Of a stretch of 41,223 nucleotides of DNA, positions 16,480 to 25,453 are shown one piece after another. The translations under genes were made by a program, and so were the position numbers. The stretch covers positions 1-41,223 of the forward strand of contig CAIYJV010000254.1 of the NCBI GenBank assembly GCA_903926605.1, in the 5' to 3' direction. The notes under the pieces are model-generated. The model was not told the origin of the DNA, ran no database searches, and worked only from the letters and a program-made list of their open reading frames with translations. This stretch comes from an uncultured Bacteroidota bacterium (lineage in GTDB: Bacteria; Bacteroidota; Bacteroidia; Chitinophagales; Chitinophagaceae). Numbering within the stretch: position 1 is the stretch's first letter; every line of letters begins with the position of its first letter.

Positions 16480-18645
16480 TTACTCTTTCTGCCAACGCAG
16501 TACTGTATTGGTTCCGTCGCCCGACAGCCTGACTATGTACACGCCCACAGGATACCAGGAATCCTCGATACGGAAACTGGATGTTCCCGCCAGCCACATA
16601 CTGGTCCCGATTACCCGGCCCGACATATCAAATATACGCACCGAAACATCGCTGGTCAGCATGAAATCTGCATACAACGTGGCGGAGCCGCCGTTCTGAA
16701 TAATTCCGTAGGTATTGCCAGCCACGCCTATGCTGTTTACTGCCAGGTTGAAGGTATGAGCCGAAGAGGTATCTGAACAGCTGCCCGAGTCTACTATAAC
16801 CTGATAGTTGGCGGTAACCGTAAACACATAGGTAGCATTGGTTGCGCCTGTGATAATAGTGCCGTTCTTAAGCCATTGGTAAGATGCATAAGTACTGCCC
16901 AGCGCCAGTGTATGCCCCGGCAAAGTATGAATCACCGGTACAGGTAACGGAAGTACCGTAACCACCGACGATGCCGAAACGTTGCCGCAAAGTCCGCCGG
17001 TAATGGTATAATATGCTGTATCAGTACCCGCAGTTACACCGGTGAGCGAGCCCGTAGCACTAATAGAAGCATTGGCGTTGGCGCATGACCAGGTTCCTCC
17101 GGTCACGGCATCGGTGAGGGACACAGACGCGCCAACACATACAGTAGCGGGGCCGCTAACAACGCCTGCTGAAGTACCTGTAACCACTGTAACCGCAAAT
17201 GTGGCTGTAGCCGTACCGCACGAAGACGATACGGTATAGGAGATGACATCTGCACCGGCGGCCATACCGCTGGCCACACCGCTGCCGGATACGGTGGCAA
17301 CAGCTGTGCTCGCCGAGCTCCAGGTACCACCCGTAACTCCATCTGAAAGGGTAACTGTCCCGCCCACGCATATTGTAGATGACCCGGTGATGGTGCCTGC
17401 GTCGGGTGAGGTAACTACCGTAACAGCGAATGTGGCCGATGCGGTACCGCAGGAAGAAACTACGGTGTAGGTGATAACAGCGTTGCCGGCAGTGGCACCT
17501 GATACCACACCATTGGAACTACCCACGGATGCCACTGAAGGTAACGAACTGCTCCAGGTACCGCCCGTAACACCATCTGAAAGCGTGATGGTTCCAGCCA
17601 CACAAACATTGCTGAGCCCGGATATGGTGCCAGCGGTGGGCGTGGAAGTCACATTAAGTAAAGCCGGTGTTGTAGTTGCAGAACCACTGCCATTGGTGGC
17701 TACTAGTTGGTATGCATAGCCGTTTAAGGCCAGTGACGCAGTGGTAATGGTGAGCGTAGCCGTATTATAAGACGAACCATAAACGCCCCCGTCCATACCA
17801 GCTGTAATATCAGTGAACGGTCCGGCTATCCCGGTCGTGCTGCGTTGCCATTGGTAGGTGGTAGCGCCAGTAACAGTGCTGGTCATATTTACCACGGTAC
17901 CTACGCATACTGTAGCAGAAGCAGGTCCCGCAACGATCACAGGCACACCCGAAGCCACAGTGCTCAGACTTACGCTGTCCACAGCAAATGAAGGATCTGT
18001 ACCAACACCATCATCATTATTCACCCAGCGGAAACCGATTTTTACATTCGGATTGTTATCGGCTGAAGACGGAAGCGAGACAGAGTAATTAGACCAAAGT
18101 CCCTGCCCGCTGCACAATGTTGTTTTGCCCGGGTTTGCAAGCAACGACCAGGTGGTGCCGTCATAATACCATACGGTACCATCATCTGTGGTACCATCTC
18201 CGTTTTCTATGTAGTTAAACGTAAGCGTGATGCCGAATTTGCTGGTGCAATTTATGACCGGCGACTCCGCACGCCTGTCTGTCTGTGGCGCAGTAAAACC
18301 AGTACCTCCTGCATCATAACTTGCACCCAGATCGCCCAAAAAGACACTACCCACGTGCAGCGTGGCGCCGGTGGCCGTAGCTGTTACCGCCGCGCAGCCT
18401 GTGCCGCAAACGCCGTTGGTATGACCGTTTTCGGCGCAGCTCACAAACCATGGGTTGGGGTCAGACCCCTCTGTACCCGTCACCGTAAGCGACCAGGTAC
18501 CATTGGGGCCGGTGTAAGCAGTGACCAGCGTACCACTGGTGCTACCGCTTTCAAAATTTTCGGTCCAGAACGTCTGCGCCGACGCCCGCGCACCTGCCAG
18601 CAGGACGCAACACAATAAAGAGAGTTGTACAATTCTTTGCCTCAT
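16480..18645 (-). CDS. Secreted Ig-repeat protein with T9SS type A sorting domain
   Basis: A 721-aa precursor with signal peptide (ends ARASAQ, about residue 24). Residues about 25-230 form a jelly-roll-like module (FWTENFESGS start, then SPVINCTSKFGITLTFNYIE). An Ig-like segment and three consecutive repeats of about 78 residues follow, each with CV(A/G)GT, TLSDGVTGGTWS and SSCGTATATFAVTVV. The last about 75 residues (ADFMLTSDVSVRIFDMSGRV ... WYPVGVYIVRLSGDG) are a type A T9SS sorting domain. It is likely a large surface or released adhesion or carbohydrate-interacting protein. No catalytic motif was seen. Confidence 0.85.
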   Translation of the reverse strand: MRQRIVQLSLLCCVLLAGARASAQTFWTENFESGSTSGTLVTAYTGPNGTWSLTVTGTEGSDPNPWFVSCAENGHTNGVCGTGCAAVTATATGATLHVGSVFLGDLGASYDAGGTGFTAPQTDRRAESPVINCTSKFGITLTFNYIENGDGTTDDGTVWYYDGTTWSLLANPGKTTLCSGQGLWSNYSVSLPSSADNNPNVKIGFRWVNNDDGVGTDPSFAVDSVSLSTVASGVPVIVAGPASATVCVGTVVNMTSTVTGATTYQWQRSTTGIAGPFTDITAGMDGGVYGSSYNTATLTITTASLALNGYAYQLVATNGSGSATTTPALLNVTSTPTAGTISGLSNVCVAGTITLSDGVTGGTWSSSLPSVASVGSSNGVVSGATAGNAVITYTVVSSCGTASATFAVTVVTSPDAGTITGSSTICVGGTVTLSDGVTGGTWSSASTAVATVSGSGVASGMAAGADVISYTVSSSCGTATATFAVTVVTGTSAGVVSGPATVCVGASVSLTDAVTGGTWSCANANASISATGSLTGVTAGTDTAYYTITGGLCGNVSASSVVTVLPLPVPVIHTLPGHTLALGSTYASYQWLKNGTIITGATNATYVFTVTANYQVIVDSGSCSDTSSAHTFNLAVNSIGVAGNTYGIIQNGGSATLYADFMLTSDVSVRIFDMSGRVIGTSMWLAGTSSFRIEDSWYPVGVYIVRLSGDGTNTVLRWQKE
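16945..17645 (-). repeat. Three tandem Ig-like repeat units within the T9SS protein
   Basis: About 230-240 bp per unit, with coding phase kept. Protein units begin AGTISG, AGTITG and AGVVSG and share GVTGGTWS and SSCGTA blocks; the third unit is the most divergent. The DNA similarity of the first two suggests fairly recent duplication. Boundaries are approximate. Confidence 0.7.
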
Positions 18646-18795
18646 AAAAGTGAATTTTTATAAAAGTACTGAAATATCCATATAAATACCATGGCTGTTA
18701 AAAAAAATCTTAATTTCAAATTGCGCCGATTAACACGAAGTTTATACCCCAAGTTGCCTGTGTACGATCGTCGCCACAGAGTGCCTGCGATATAG

Positions 18796-18803
18796 TAGTT
18801 TTG
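18796..18803 (+). promoter_or_regulatory. -7 box TAGTTTTG of hemW
   Basis: Exact TAnnTTTG with 4 nt before the hemW ATG at 18808. It predicts initiation of transcription at about the start codon. Confidence 0.65.
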
Positions 18804-18807
18804 CCCC

Positions 18808-19959
18808 ATGGCCGGTATTTATTTGCACATACCCTTTTGTAAACAGGCGTGCGTGTATTGCAACTTTCATTTTTCCACGTCCATGAAGCAAAAGGAGCGT
18901 GTGCTGGAGGCCATGATGCGCGAGATAGTGCTGCAGAAACCATACCTCGCCGACCATGTCGTGGACACGATCTATTTTGGTGGCGGCACTCCTTCATTGC
19001 TAAGTGCTGATGAGGTGAACCGGTTGATAGATGCACTCTATGCGAATTATAAAATAGGCGATCTGAAAGAGGTGACACTGGAGGCAAATCCGGATGACCT
19101 CGGTACCCCATACCTGAAAGCACTGCGCCATACACCCGTCAACAGATTAAGTATTGGCATACAGTCTTTTCGTGGCGAAGACCTGAAGTATATGCACCGG
19201 GCCCACGACGAGCAGCAGGCGGATTATGCCATAAAAGCATCGCAGGACGCAGGTTTCTCCAATCTTACCATAGACCTCATATATGGTATTCCGGGACTGG
19301 GCGACCAGGCATGGATAGCCAATCTGGACCGGGTGCGCGCATACAGCGTGCCGCATTTCTCGGCCTATGCCCTTACCGTGGAGCCCAGGACAGCACTGCA
19401 CTATGCGGTGACCCAAAAAAAAGCTGAAGCTACAGATCCCGGACAGGCTGCCGGCCAGTTTGAGATACTGATGGAGCGAGCCAGACAAATGGGTTTTGAT
19501 CATTACGAAATATCCAACTTCGGGCTACCGGGTTTTCATGCCATTCACAATACGAACTACTGGATGGGCATACCCTATCTGGGCCTGGGGCCGGGCGCAC
19601 ATTCTTTCAATGGAAACTCCCGCCAATGGAATGTTGCCAACAATGCGCAGTATGCCGCCGGTCTGCTGGAGCATGCAACGCTGAACATGGAACTGGAACA
19701 ACTGTCTGACACAGACACCCTGAATGAATACATCATGACCTCACTGCGCACTATGTGGGGTATGGATATGGCGAAAATAGAGCTACAATGGGGTTCAGAT
19801 GTACGTAAAAAGCTGGATCTGGCGGCGCAGGATTTTATGCTGCAAAAACAGCTCGTCTGGGAAAACGATCATTACCGGGTCACAGATAAGGGAAAGTTGT
19901 TTGCAGACCGTATCGCCTCTTACTTATTCTTTAGCGGGGAGCACGAAAAAAACCGCTAA
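18808..19959 (+). CDS. hemW: Radical SAM heme chaperone HemW
   Basis: A 383-aa radical SAM protein. The N-terminus MAGIYLHIPFCKQACVYCNF holds the iron-sulfur motif CxxxCxxC (C11, C15, C18) followed by the Asn-Phe usual for HemW. The YFGGGTPSLL motif (SAM binding) and EANPDDLG follow, as does SIGIQSF. HemW inserts heme into target proteins and was long misannotated as coproporphyrinogen III oxidase; the HemN-specific second Cys pattern is absent here. The C-terminal winged domain ends GKLFADRIASYLF. Its stop overlaps the convergent DUF4199 gene by 4 bp. Confidence 0.93.
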   Translation: MAGIYLHIPFCKQACVYCNFHFSTSMKQKERVLEAMMREIVLQKPYLADHVVDTIYFGGGTPSLLSADEVNRLIDALYANYKIGDLKEVTLEANPDDLGTPYLKALRHTPVNRLSIGIQSFRGEDLKYMHRAHDEQQADYAIKASQDAGFSNLTIDLIYGIPGLGDQAWIANLDRVRAYSVPHFSAYALTVEPRTALHYAVTQKKAEATDPGQAAGQFEILMERARQMGFDHYEISNFGLPGFHAIHNTNYWMGIPYLGLGPGAHSFNGNSRQWNVANNAQYAAGLLEHATLNMELEQLSDTDTLNEYIMTSLRTMWGMDMAKIELQWGSDVRKKLDLAAQDFMLQKQLVWENDHYRVTDKGKLFADRIASYLFFSGEHEKNR

Positions 19960-20495
19960 AACATGGGGCGCTGTTTCTTCACGATCAGACAAACCAGCAT
20001 ACCGAAAAGGCTGTCCATGACGAGGAAGCCAAAGAAACCGAGCATGGTCTTGCCGAAATGAAAAGTCTTGGCTTCGATGATCTGCTCGTCAAATTTCTTT
20101 GCGGTCGCGTCAATACTCTCATCGGGTACCTTGTGCGTTTCCATATAGGTGATCACCGAGGTTTTCATTTTCTCCAGATAATGCGGATCAAGATACTGGA
20201 AGTAAATATAGCTGTAGATGTAGTAAAGAATGCCTGCAGTGAGCAGCATGACAAATGCCGCGCCAAAAGCATCCTTAAACTCAATAAAGCCACCGTCGGC
20301 CTTTTTGATCTGCGTTACAAAAACACCGATCAGCCCCATATAAAGAATGTACACCAGTCCGCGAATGACGTTATACATGATCACATTGCTCATGAGCAGG
20401 TTGGTGACCGAGAACAGGATGATATAAACAACACCGGTGATGAGGCCGTATTTCACGCTCATTTTATTCCGTTCGGCGACTGTAATGCTTTCCAT
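19956..20495 (-). CDS. DUF4199-family membrane protein
   Basis: A 179-aa protein with four hydrophobic segments (about residues 15-34, 43-61, 75-97 and 148-168). It has the characteristic layout of DUF4199: GLITGVVYIILF, IKKADGGFIEFKDAFGAAFV, then a charged extramembrane helix and a last span. Function unknown; confined largely to Bacteroidota. Its own -7 box TATATTTG (20512-20519) overlaps the 3' end of the dihydroorotase-like gene, so it can be made independently of that gene. Confidence 0.82.
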   Translation of the reverse strand: MESITVAERNKMSVKYGLITGVVYIILFSVTNLLMSNVIMYNVIRGLVYILYMGLIGVFVTQIKKADGGFIEFKDAFGAAFVMLLTAGILYYIYSYIYFQYLDPHYLEKMKTSVITYMETHKVPDESIDATAKKFDEQIIEAKTFHFGKTMLGFFGFLVMDSLFGMLVCLIVKKQRPMF

Positions 20496-20502
20496 AAAAA
20501 AA

Positions 20503-21771
20503 TTAATTGTTCAAATATAGTTGATTGTTGTTGACGATACCCAGAACCCTGCCCGGAAGCATCGCCCCGATAAAGGGGTTGTTCCTGCTGGCCGATCTGA
20601 CCTTTGCATCGGTGAGCGTCGTAGTCCCGTTAGTGGTGAACATGGTTAGTCTGGCTTTCTGTCCTTCGGCAATGATGGGCTGGGTCAGTCCGAAGATATC
20701 GCGGGGTATCAGTGTCATTGCTTCCACCAGCCTGTCTGCAGACACCACTTCCTTTACCGCGTTCCAGGCCACATTGAATGCGATCTCCTGCAATGCCATA
20801 CCATTGGATGCATATTCAAACTCCCGGGTTTTTGCGTCCCACTCGTGTGGTTGGTGATGAGATGCGATACAATCAATTGTGCCATTATTCAATCCTTCTA
20901 TCAGCGCCAGCCGGTCGGATTCTGCTCGTAACGGAGGGTTTACCTTGTATACGCTGTCGTAACCGCGCAACGATTCTTCGGTGAGTGCCAAATGGTATGG
21001 CGTAACCGAACAGGAGACCTGCAGGCCTTCGGCCTTTGCTTTACGTATCATTTCAACCGCTCCCGCTGTGCTGATCCCGGTAATGTGCAATCGGGAACCG
21101 GTATAGCGAAGCAACTCCAGATCGCGGTATACCATCATGGTCTCGGCAATGGCGGGAAGCCCCGGCATACCCAGTTGGGTAGACAGCAGTCCTTCGTTCA
21201 TCAGCCCTCCCGACGAAAGCGACGCATCGTTGGGCATTTGTAGTATCACACCGTTAAAGGCACGCACATATTCCAGCGCCTTGAGCATAAGTCCGGAATT
21301 CTGTATCGGTTTGCGACCATCCGTAAACGCTATGGCACCGCAGCGGCGCATATCCAGCATTTCGGCCAGGTCCTTGCCCTCGGCCTGCTGCGTGGCGCAA
21401 CCCAGCGGATGCAGGTTTACAATATTTCCTCTCGATTTTGCAGTCACAGATTCTACCATTGCGCTGGTGCCCAGAACCGGATTGGTATTGGGCATCAGGA
21501 ATACATCGGTAAAACCACCCGCGGCGGCTGCCTTCAAACCCGTGTTTATGGTTTCTTTATGTTCGTAACCGGGTTCCGCATAATCGGCAAAAACGTCTAC
21601 CCATCCGGGGCTCACCATAAGGCCGTCTGCATGAACAACCGTGGTATTTCCGGGATCGCTGAAATCTCCCGTCTGGGTAATATTGCCGTTTTCTACTAAG
21701 ATATCGGAAACTTTACCGTGCAGCGGGGATTCGGGGTCTATGATCGTAGCCTTGCTGATATAAATATTCAT
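20503..21771 (-). CDS. Dihydroorotase homologue lacking metal ligands (PyrC-like, probably non-catalytic)
   Basis: A 422-aa amidohydrolase-fold protein starting MNIYISKATIIDPESPLHGK; the in-frame ATG at 21819 lies in unconserved sequence. Alignment by eye to class I dihydroorotases is clear (PGWVDV...EPGYEHKETI, FTDVFLMPNTNPV, GLMNEG, VTPYHLALTEESL, QPHEWDAKTREFEYAS). However, the HxH metal site reads F61-A-D63, the substrate Arg is A65, the HCED block is MPND (179-182), PHH is PYH (Y259) and the catalytic Asp of TDHAPH is H305. D151 remains. It therefore probably cannot hydrolyse dihydroorotate. Non-catalytic homologues act as structural partners of aspartate transcarbamoylase in some bacteria; that role here is inference. 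Confidence 0.85.
   Translation of the reverse strand: MNIYISKATIIDPESPLHGKVSDILVENGNITQTGDFSDPGNTTVVHADGLMVSPGWVDVFADYAEPGYEHKETINTGLKAAAAGGFTDVFLMPNTNPVLGTSAMVESVTAKSRGNIVNLHPLGCATQQAEGKDLAEMLDMRRCGAIAFTDGRKPIQNSGLMLKALEYVRAFNGVILQMPNDASLSSGGLMNEGLLSTQLGMPGLPAIAETMMVYRDLELLRYTGSRLHITGISTAGAVEMIRKAKAEGLQVSCSVTPYHLALTEESLRGYDSVYKVNPPLRAESDRLALIEGLNNGTIDCIASHHQPHEWDAKTREFEYASNGMALQEIAFNVAWNAVKEVVSADRLVEAMTLIPRDIFGLTQPIIAEGQKARLTMFTTNGTTTLTDAKVRSASRNNPFIGAMLPGRVLGIVNNNQLYLNN
20512..20519 (-). promoter_or_regulatory. -7 box TATATTTG of the DUF4199 gene
   Basis: Exact match on the minus strand, 16 nt before the ATG at 20495, inside the last codons of the upstream gene. Confidence 0.55.
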
Positions 21772-21874
21772 CGTACACGCGTGTTTTGAACCGGTGTGTC
21801 GCTGCAGGCGACGCGCCAAAAACAGAATAAAGATATTAAGTAATAGACGGTTTACAAAATAGCCCGTTTCAGGC

Positions 21875-23890
21875 TCAGACCTGTTTCCGTGCCAGTAGCC
21901 AGGTTTCAGCCATAAGCATCAGCACGCCAAACAATACGCATATCTTCCAGATGGGAAAACCACCCTGGTTGCCAACTGCCGGGAGTCGTGCTGCGTCTGC
22001 CGGGTCTGCCCAGAATACACCGGGCTGCTTCCATTGGTTTTTCAGTTCGGCTATATCGCGGTATTCCAGTTTGGCTTCATTTCTGTCTCCGTTCAGCGCG
22101 ATCATTGTTGTGTCTCCGGCATGCGCTACCAGTGTATAAAATCCCGGTGTCTGAACCACCTGATCGGGAAACAATTCTACCCCCGCCCCAGCAGCACGCT
22201 GCGGTGGTACCATGTCGGTGGCTCCCTGGTAAAGGTGAACCACATCGCGACCCGCACCGGCCATAAGCGGCAAGTACACTGCCTGATGTTGTCCCGCCGT
22301 GAGTGCATACACGCTGCTGCTGCCAGATTGCATGGCCATCTGGTAAAGAAAGGGTGCGAAGAAGTAGCTTCCGGGGAAATTGCCCGCCGACAAGTCTGCG
22401 GACGTGGCGCAGAGGTATAGGTTGCCCCTGCCCGGCGTGTATCGCGCCAGGAACGGATCGCCGTTGCGGAAACTGAGCACGGATTGCTGGTTGGCGCTGA
22501 TGCCGGCGGTTATCACATAGTGCCAGTTGGCTACCGGCAACTGCACGTTTTCCGGTATTTTTTCAAATAGTTCTTTTACAAGGTCGCTTCCCTGTTGAAT
22601 GCCTGCCACCACCTGCACAGCTGTATCTACTGCCGTAAGGCGGATATCGCCTGCTTTTGACAGGCCCTCATTTATCTGGCTCATGTTGGCTGTCCTGCCG
22701 GGGAACACACAAATGGTCTGACCTGCCTGTAACGCCTCGTTGATCTTTCCACCCAGAGTAGCGTCTATCCCGGTCACACCGTCCAGTATAATGAGGTTGT
22801 AGTCTTTCCATGCATCGCTAACCGTACCTGCCTGATTGATCCTGAATCCATTGTAGGCGCGAAAGGCAGCCTGCACAAATGGGTTGGGCCTGCCTTCATT
22901 TACAACCAGCACTGAAAGATTGGGAGCGGTGCGGGCAGTAATACGGAAAGTGTCGTCGAATGGCAATGTGGCATCGTCTGCCTCCAGTTCCATTTTCTGC
23001 CAGCGGCCGTCGTTCACGGAAAAACTGAGTGTATCGGTGCTTTCGTTTTTTGCGTTGAAGGACAGGGTGGCCACGCTCTTCACTTGCCCGTTTATGATAA
23101 GGCGCACGGTAGGCTGCTCTTTTAAGGGTTTACCTGCGCTGTGGGCACGCAGCACCACATTGTTGGTTTTACCGGCTACAAGTACAGGGTTGGTCAGGTA
23201 AGCAGTGTCTATGGCAATGTCGCTCGGTTCGTCTCCCCTCACGGGCATGGCATAAAACAATACATGCTTCATAGACGCATCGTCTGGCAGGTCGGGGAAT
23301 GCGTTTTGCTGAAAATCAGAGTAGTAGAACAGGGCCACGTCGCCGGGCAATTGTTCCGGACCCAGACTGTGCAACACAGACAATACCTGGCTCACCGTTT
23401 TAGACCCTGAAGTACAATTGATCTGCGTGAGTGCCTGTATGGCTTTTTCTGCGGGTACCGGATAATAGTGCTCCGGTTTGTCATTGGTGAGTATGAGGAA
23501 GCGGCTACCGGGTGCCGATCTTCTTACCTGTGCTATTGCACTTTCCCTCGCCACATCAAGCAGGGTGCGGGCGCCATTGCGCACAGACATACTGTTAGAA
23601 TTGTCTATATAGATCACCCGCAGCGCAGATTCGTTCTGGCTGTGGTTACTGCTGCTGAAGAAGGGCTGCGCAAACGCCAGTATCAGCGACAGCAAAAAAA
23701 GCAATCTGGCTGCCAGCAGCCACTTGTAGCGCACCTGGCTCTGCTTGCGGCTGTGAAGCTGAATATTCCTTAGGAAACGGGTATGCGGGAACATTACCGT
23801 TTTGTACTTCCGCAGGTTGAACAGATGTATCAGTACCGGTATTGCCAGAGCAACCGCCGACCAAAGGAATAATGGGTACAAAAAACTCAC
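21875..23890 (-). CDS. BatA-domain membrane protein with VWA-like region
   Basis: A 671-aa protein. The N-terminus SFLYPLFLWSAVALAIPVLI, then HLFNLRKYKTVMFPHTRFLR, is the BatA/aerotolerance N-terminal domain: two membrane spans (about 5-22, 57-77) bracketing a basic loop. A von Willebrand A-like region follows (YIDNSNSMS ... ARTLLDVARESA), then long periplasmic beta domains and a final span (about 648-666) before LLARKQV. The start is GTG at 23890, 4 nt after an exact -7 box. No BatB/C/D or MoxR genes adjoin it, so this is the free-standing type common in Bacteroidota. Function unknown. Confidence 0.85.
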   Translation of the reverse strand: MSFLYPLFLWSAVALAIPVLIHLFNLRKYKTVMFPHTRFLRNIQLHSRKQSQVRYKWLLAARLLFLLSLILAFAQPFFSSSNHSQNESALRVIYIDNSNSMSVRNGARTLLDVARESAIAQVRRSAPGSRFLILTNDKPEHYYPVPAEKAIQALTQINCTSGSKTVSQVLSVLHSLGPEQLPGDVALFYYSDFQQNAFPDLPDDASMKHVLFYAMPVRGDEPSDIAIDTAYLTNPVLVAGKTNNVVLRAHSAGKPLKEQPTVRLIINGQVKSVATLSFNAKNESTDTLSFSVNDGRWQKMELEADDATLPFDDTFRITARTAPNLSVLVVNEGRPNPFVQAAFRAYNGFRINQAGTVSDAWKDYNLIILDGVTGIDATLGGKINEALQAGQTICVFPGRTANMSQINEGLSKAGDIRLTAVDTAVQVVAGIQQGSDLVKELFEKIPENVQLPVANWHYVITAGISANQQSVLSFRNGDPFLARYTPGRGNLYLCATSADLSAGNFPGSYFFAPFLYQMAMQSGSSSVYALTAGQHQAVYLPLMAGAGRDVVHLYQGATDMVPPQRAAGAGVELFPDQVVQTPGFYTLVAHAGDTTMIALNGDRNEAKLEYRDIAELKNQWKQPGVFWADPADAARLPAVGNQGGFPIWKICVLFGVLMLMAETWLLARKQV

Positions 23891-23894
23891 CGTA

Positions 23895-23902
23895 CAAATA
23901 TA
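23895..23902 (-). promoter_or_regulatory. -7 box TATATTTG of the BatA gene
   Basis: Exact match on the minus strand, with 4 nt before the GTG start at 23890. It supports the GTG start and predicts a leaderless message. Confidence 0.65.
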
Positions 23903-24043
23903 GGATAACGAATGAAAGGAGGGGTTTTAGGATTTGTGAAAATCCTGCGGTTGTTTAGTGGCGCGGCATGGTGAGCGCAGACAGATTGCTTTTGGTGATC
24001 TGCGTATCAAACATTTTTTGCGCATATTTTGCTGCGGGTTAAC

Positions 24044-24051
24044 GACATTTG
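24044..24051 (+). promoter_or_regulatory. Probable -7 box of the pirin gene (GACATTTG)
   Basis: Seven of eight match to TAnnTTTG, with a TTG at 24018-24020 giving a 23-nt spacing. It is 24 nt before the pirin ATG and divergent from the BatA promoter. Confidence 0.4.
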
Positions 24052-24075
24052 TGGCTGGTTTATTAATTTCAGGTT

Positions 24076-24792
24076 ATGGCTAAAACTGTATTTCACCCGG
24101 CAAGCGGACGGGGACATATTGATCACGGATGGCTGAACACGGCGCATTCATTCAGCTTCGCGGGTTGGTATGATCCCGAAAAGGTACACTTCGGTATGCT
24201 CAGGGTGCTGAACGATGATTGGGTAGCACCCGGCATGGGTTTTGGCAAACACCCCCACGACAATATGGAGATCATTACGGTGGTGGTAAAGGGAGCGCTG
24301 GAACACAAAGACAGTATGGGTCATACCGAAACCATTTATCCGGATGAGGTGCAGGTGATGAGTGCCGGCACGGGTATTTTGCACAGTGAATATAATCATG
24401 ATGAAACCGAAGCTGTGGAACTTTTCCAGATCTGGATCTTCCCGGAGCAGCGCAGCGTAACACCGCGGTACGACCAGCGTGCATTTGACCCTGAACTTAG
24501 AAAAGACAGCCTGCTGTTACTGGCCTCACCTGCAAACTCAGCCGACGAGAGTTTGAAGATTCACCAGCAGGCATGGGTGTACCGCACCACCCCCGGCGCC
24601 CACCGGACCATGGCCGCTAATGCCCACAGTAGCAACAGCGGTTTTTATATTTTTGTGATAGAAGGCAGCATAGAGCTGGAAGGCCAAAAACTGGGACGCC
24701 GCGATGCCATGGGGCTTTGGGAGACCGATTCGTTTTCATTCAATACCCAGGAAGACAGTGATGTCCTGATTTTTGAGGTGCCGATGAAATAA
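24076..24792 (+). CDS. Pirin-family bicupin protein
   Basis: A 238-aa cytoplasmic protein with N- and C-terminal cupin barrels. The metal site of the N-terminal barrel is complete: H59 and H61 in KHPHDNMEI, then H103 and E105 in GILHSEYN. These are the ligands known from pirin/YhhW, some members of which oxidise quercetin. The second barrel (about 165-238, GFYIFVIEGSIELEG) lacks a metal site, as usual. The physiological substrate is unknown. The Nudix gene follows within 17-70 nt and may share its transcript. Confidence 0.9.
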   Translation: MAKTVFHPASGRGHIDHGWLNTAHSFSFAGWYDPEKVHFGMLRVLNDDWVAPGMGFGKHPHDNMEIITVVVKGALEHKDSMGHTETIYPDEVQVMSAGTGILHSEYNHDETEAVELFQIWIFPEQRSVTPRYDQRAFDPELRKDSLLLLASPANSADESLKIHQQAWVYRTTPGAHRTMAANAHSSNSGFYIFVIEGSIELEGQKLGRRDAMGLWETDSFSFNTQEDSDVLIFEVPMK

Positions 24793-24808
24793 ACAGCAAG
24801 AATTAGTT

Positions 24809-25447
24809 TTGGAAAAATACACATTAGACACTATACCCGCGCTCCGGCACAGACTCTCCATGCCACTGCCCGGCAGGGCGGCCCAGGAAAAAATGATCGG
24901 GCATGTATTGCCCATTCCCAGAGTTGCCCCCGACCATGCCAAGCTGAGTGCAGTACTTTGTCTGCTGTTTCCCTGGCAAGGAGTGCTAAAGGTGATCTTG
25001 ATGAAGAGGATGGACGACCACACCGCCCATGCGGGACAAGTGAGTTTTCCCGGTGGCAGATACGAAGAAGGTGATGCGGACCTTTGCTGCACGGCTCTGC
25101 GCGAGGCCTGGGAGGAAATTGGCGTGAACCCCGCGAGCGTAGACATATTGGGTGCACTCACACCTATTTACATACCGGTCAGCAACTTTAATGTATTCCC
25201 TTACGTGGGCTTTCTGAATGAAAAACCGGAGTATGCGCTCAGCCATTCGGAGGTATCCTACACCATGGAGGTACCGCTGGATGAATTGTGGCACCCCGAC
25301 CGTAAAACCCGCCGCGACGTGGTCTCGCCGGCTATAAAAAAGGTGATCCCCAATGTAAATGCATACCTGCTCGATGACGGTACTGTGATCTGGGGCGCGA
25401 CCGCCATGATATTGTCTGAGTTGGAAACTATTATGTCCGGCCAGTAA
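24809..25447 (+). CDS. Nudix hydrolase, CoA pyrophosphatase type
   Basis: Up to 212 aa. The CoA-type signature LPGRAAQEKM precedes a Nudix box variant, GGRYEEGDADLCCTALREAW then EEIGV, at about 82-106, with AGQVSFPGGR upstream. Family members cleave CoA or related pyrophosphates. The start is uncertain. The TTG at 24809 retains the N-terminal helix that family members usually have, but it sits inside the sequence TAGTTTTG (24804-24811), an exact -7 box. ATG at 24860 would start right at the conserved LPGRAAQ. Co-transcription with pirin makes the TTG start possible. Confidence 0.85.
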   Translation: MEKYTLDTIPALRHRLSMPLPGRAAQEKMIGHVLPIPRVAPDHAKLSAVLCLLFPWQGVLKVILMKRMDDHTAHAGQVSFPGGRYEEGDADLCCTALREAWEEIGVNPASVDILGALTPIYIPVSNFNVFPYVGFLNEKPEYALSHSEVSYTMEVPLDELWHPDRKTRRDVVSPAIKKVIPNVNAYLLDDGTVIWGATAMILSELETIMSGQ

Positions 25448-25453
25448 CAAAGG

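Noticed and set aside
21772-21819. Upstream ATG of the dihydroorotase-like gene
   Set aside because: The 16 extra residues (ARRLQRHTGSKHACT) have no family counterpart; MNIYISKATII is the usual start.
24804-24811. TAGTTTTG as a dedicated promoter for the Nudix gene
   Set aside because: It overlaps the likely TTG start and lies 12 nt after the pirin stop; co-transcription from the pirin promoter is simpler. Kept only as a note on the start choice.
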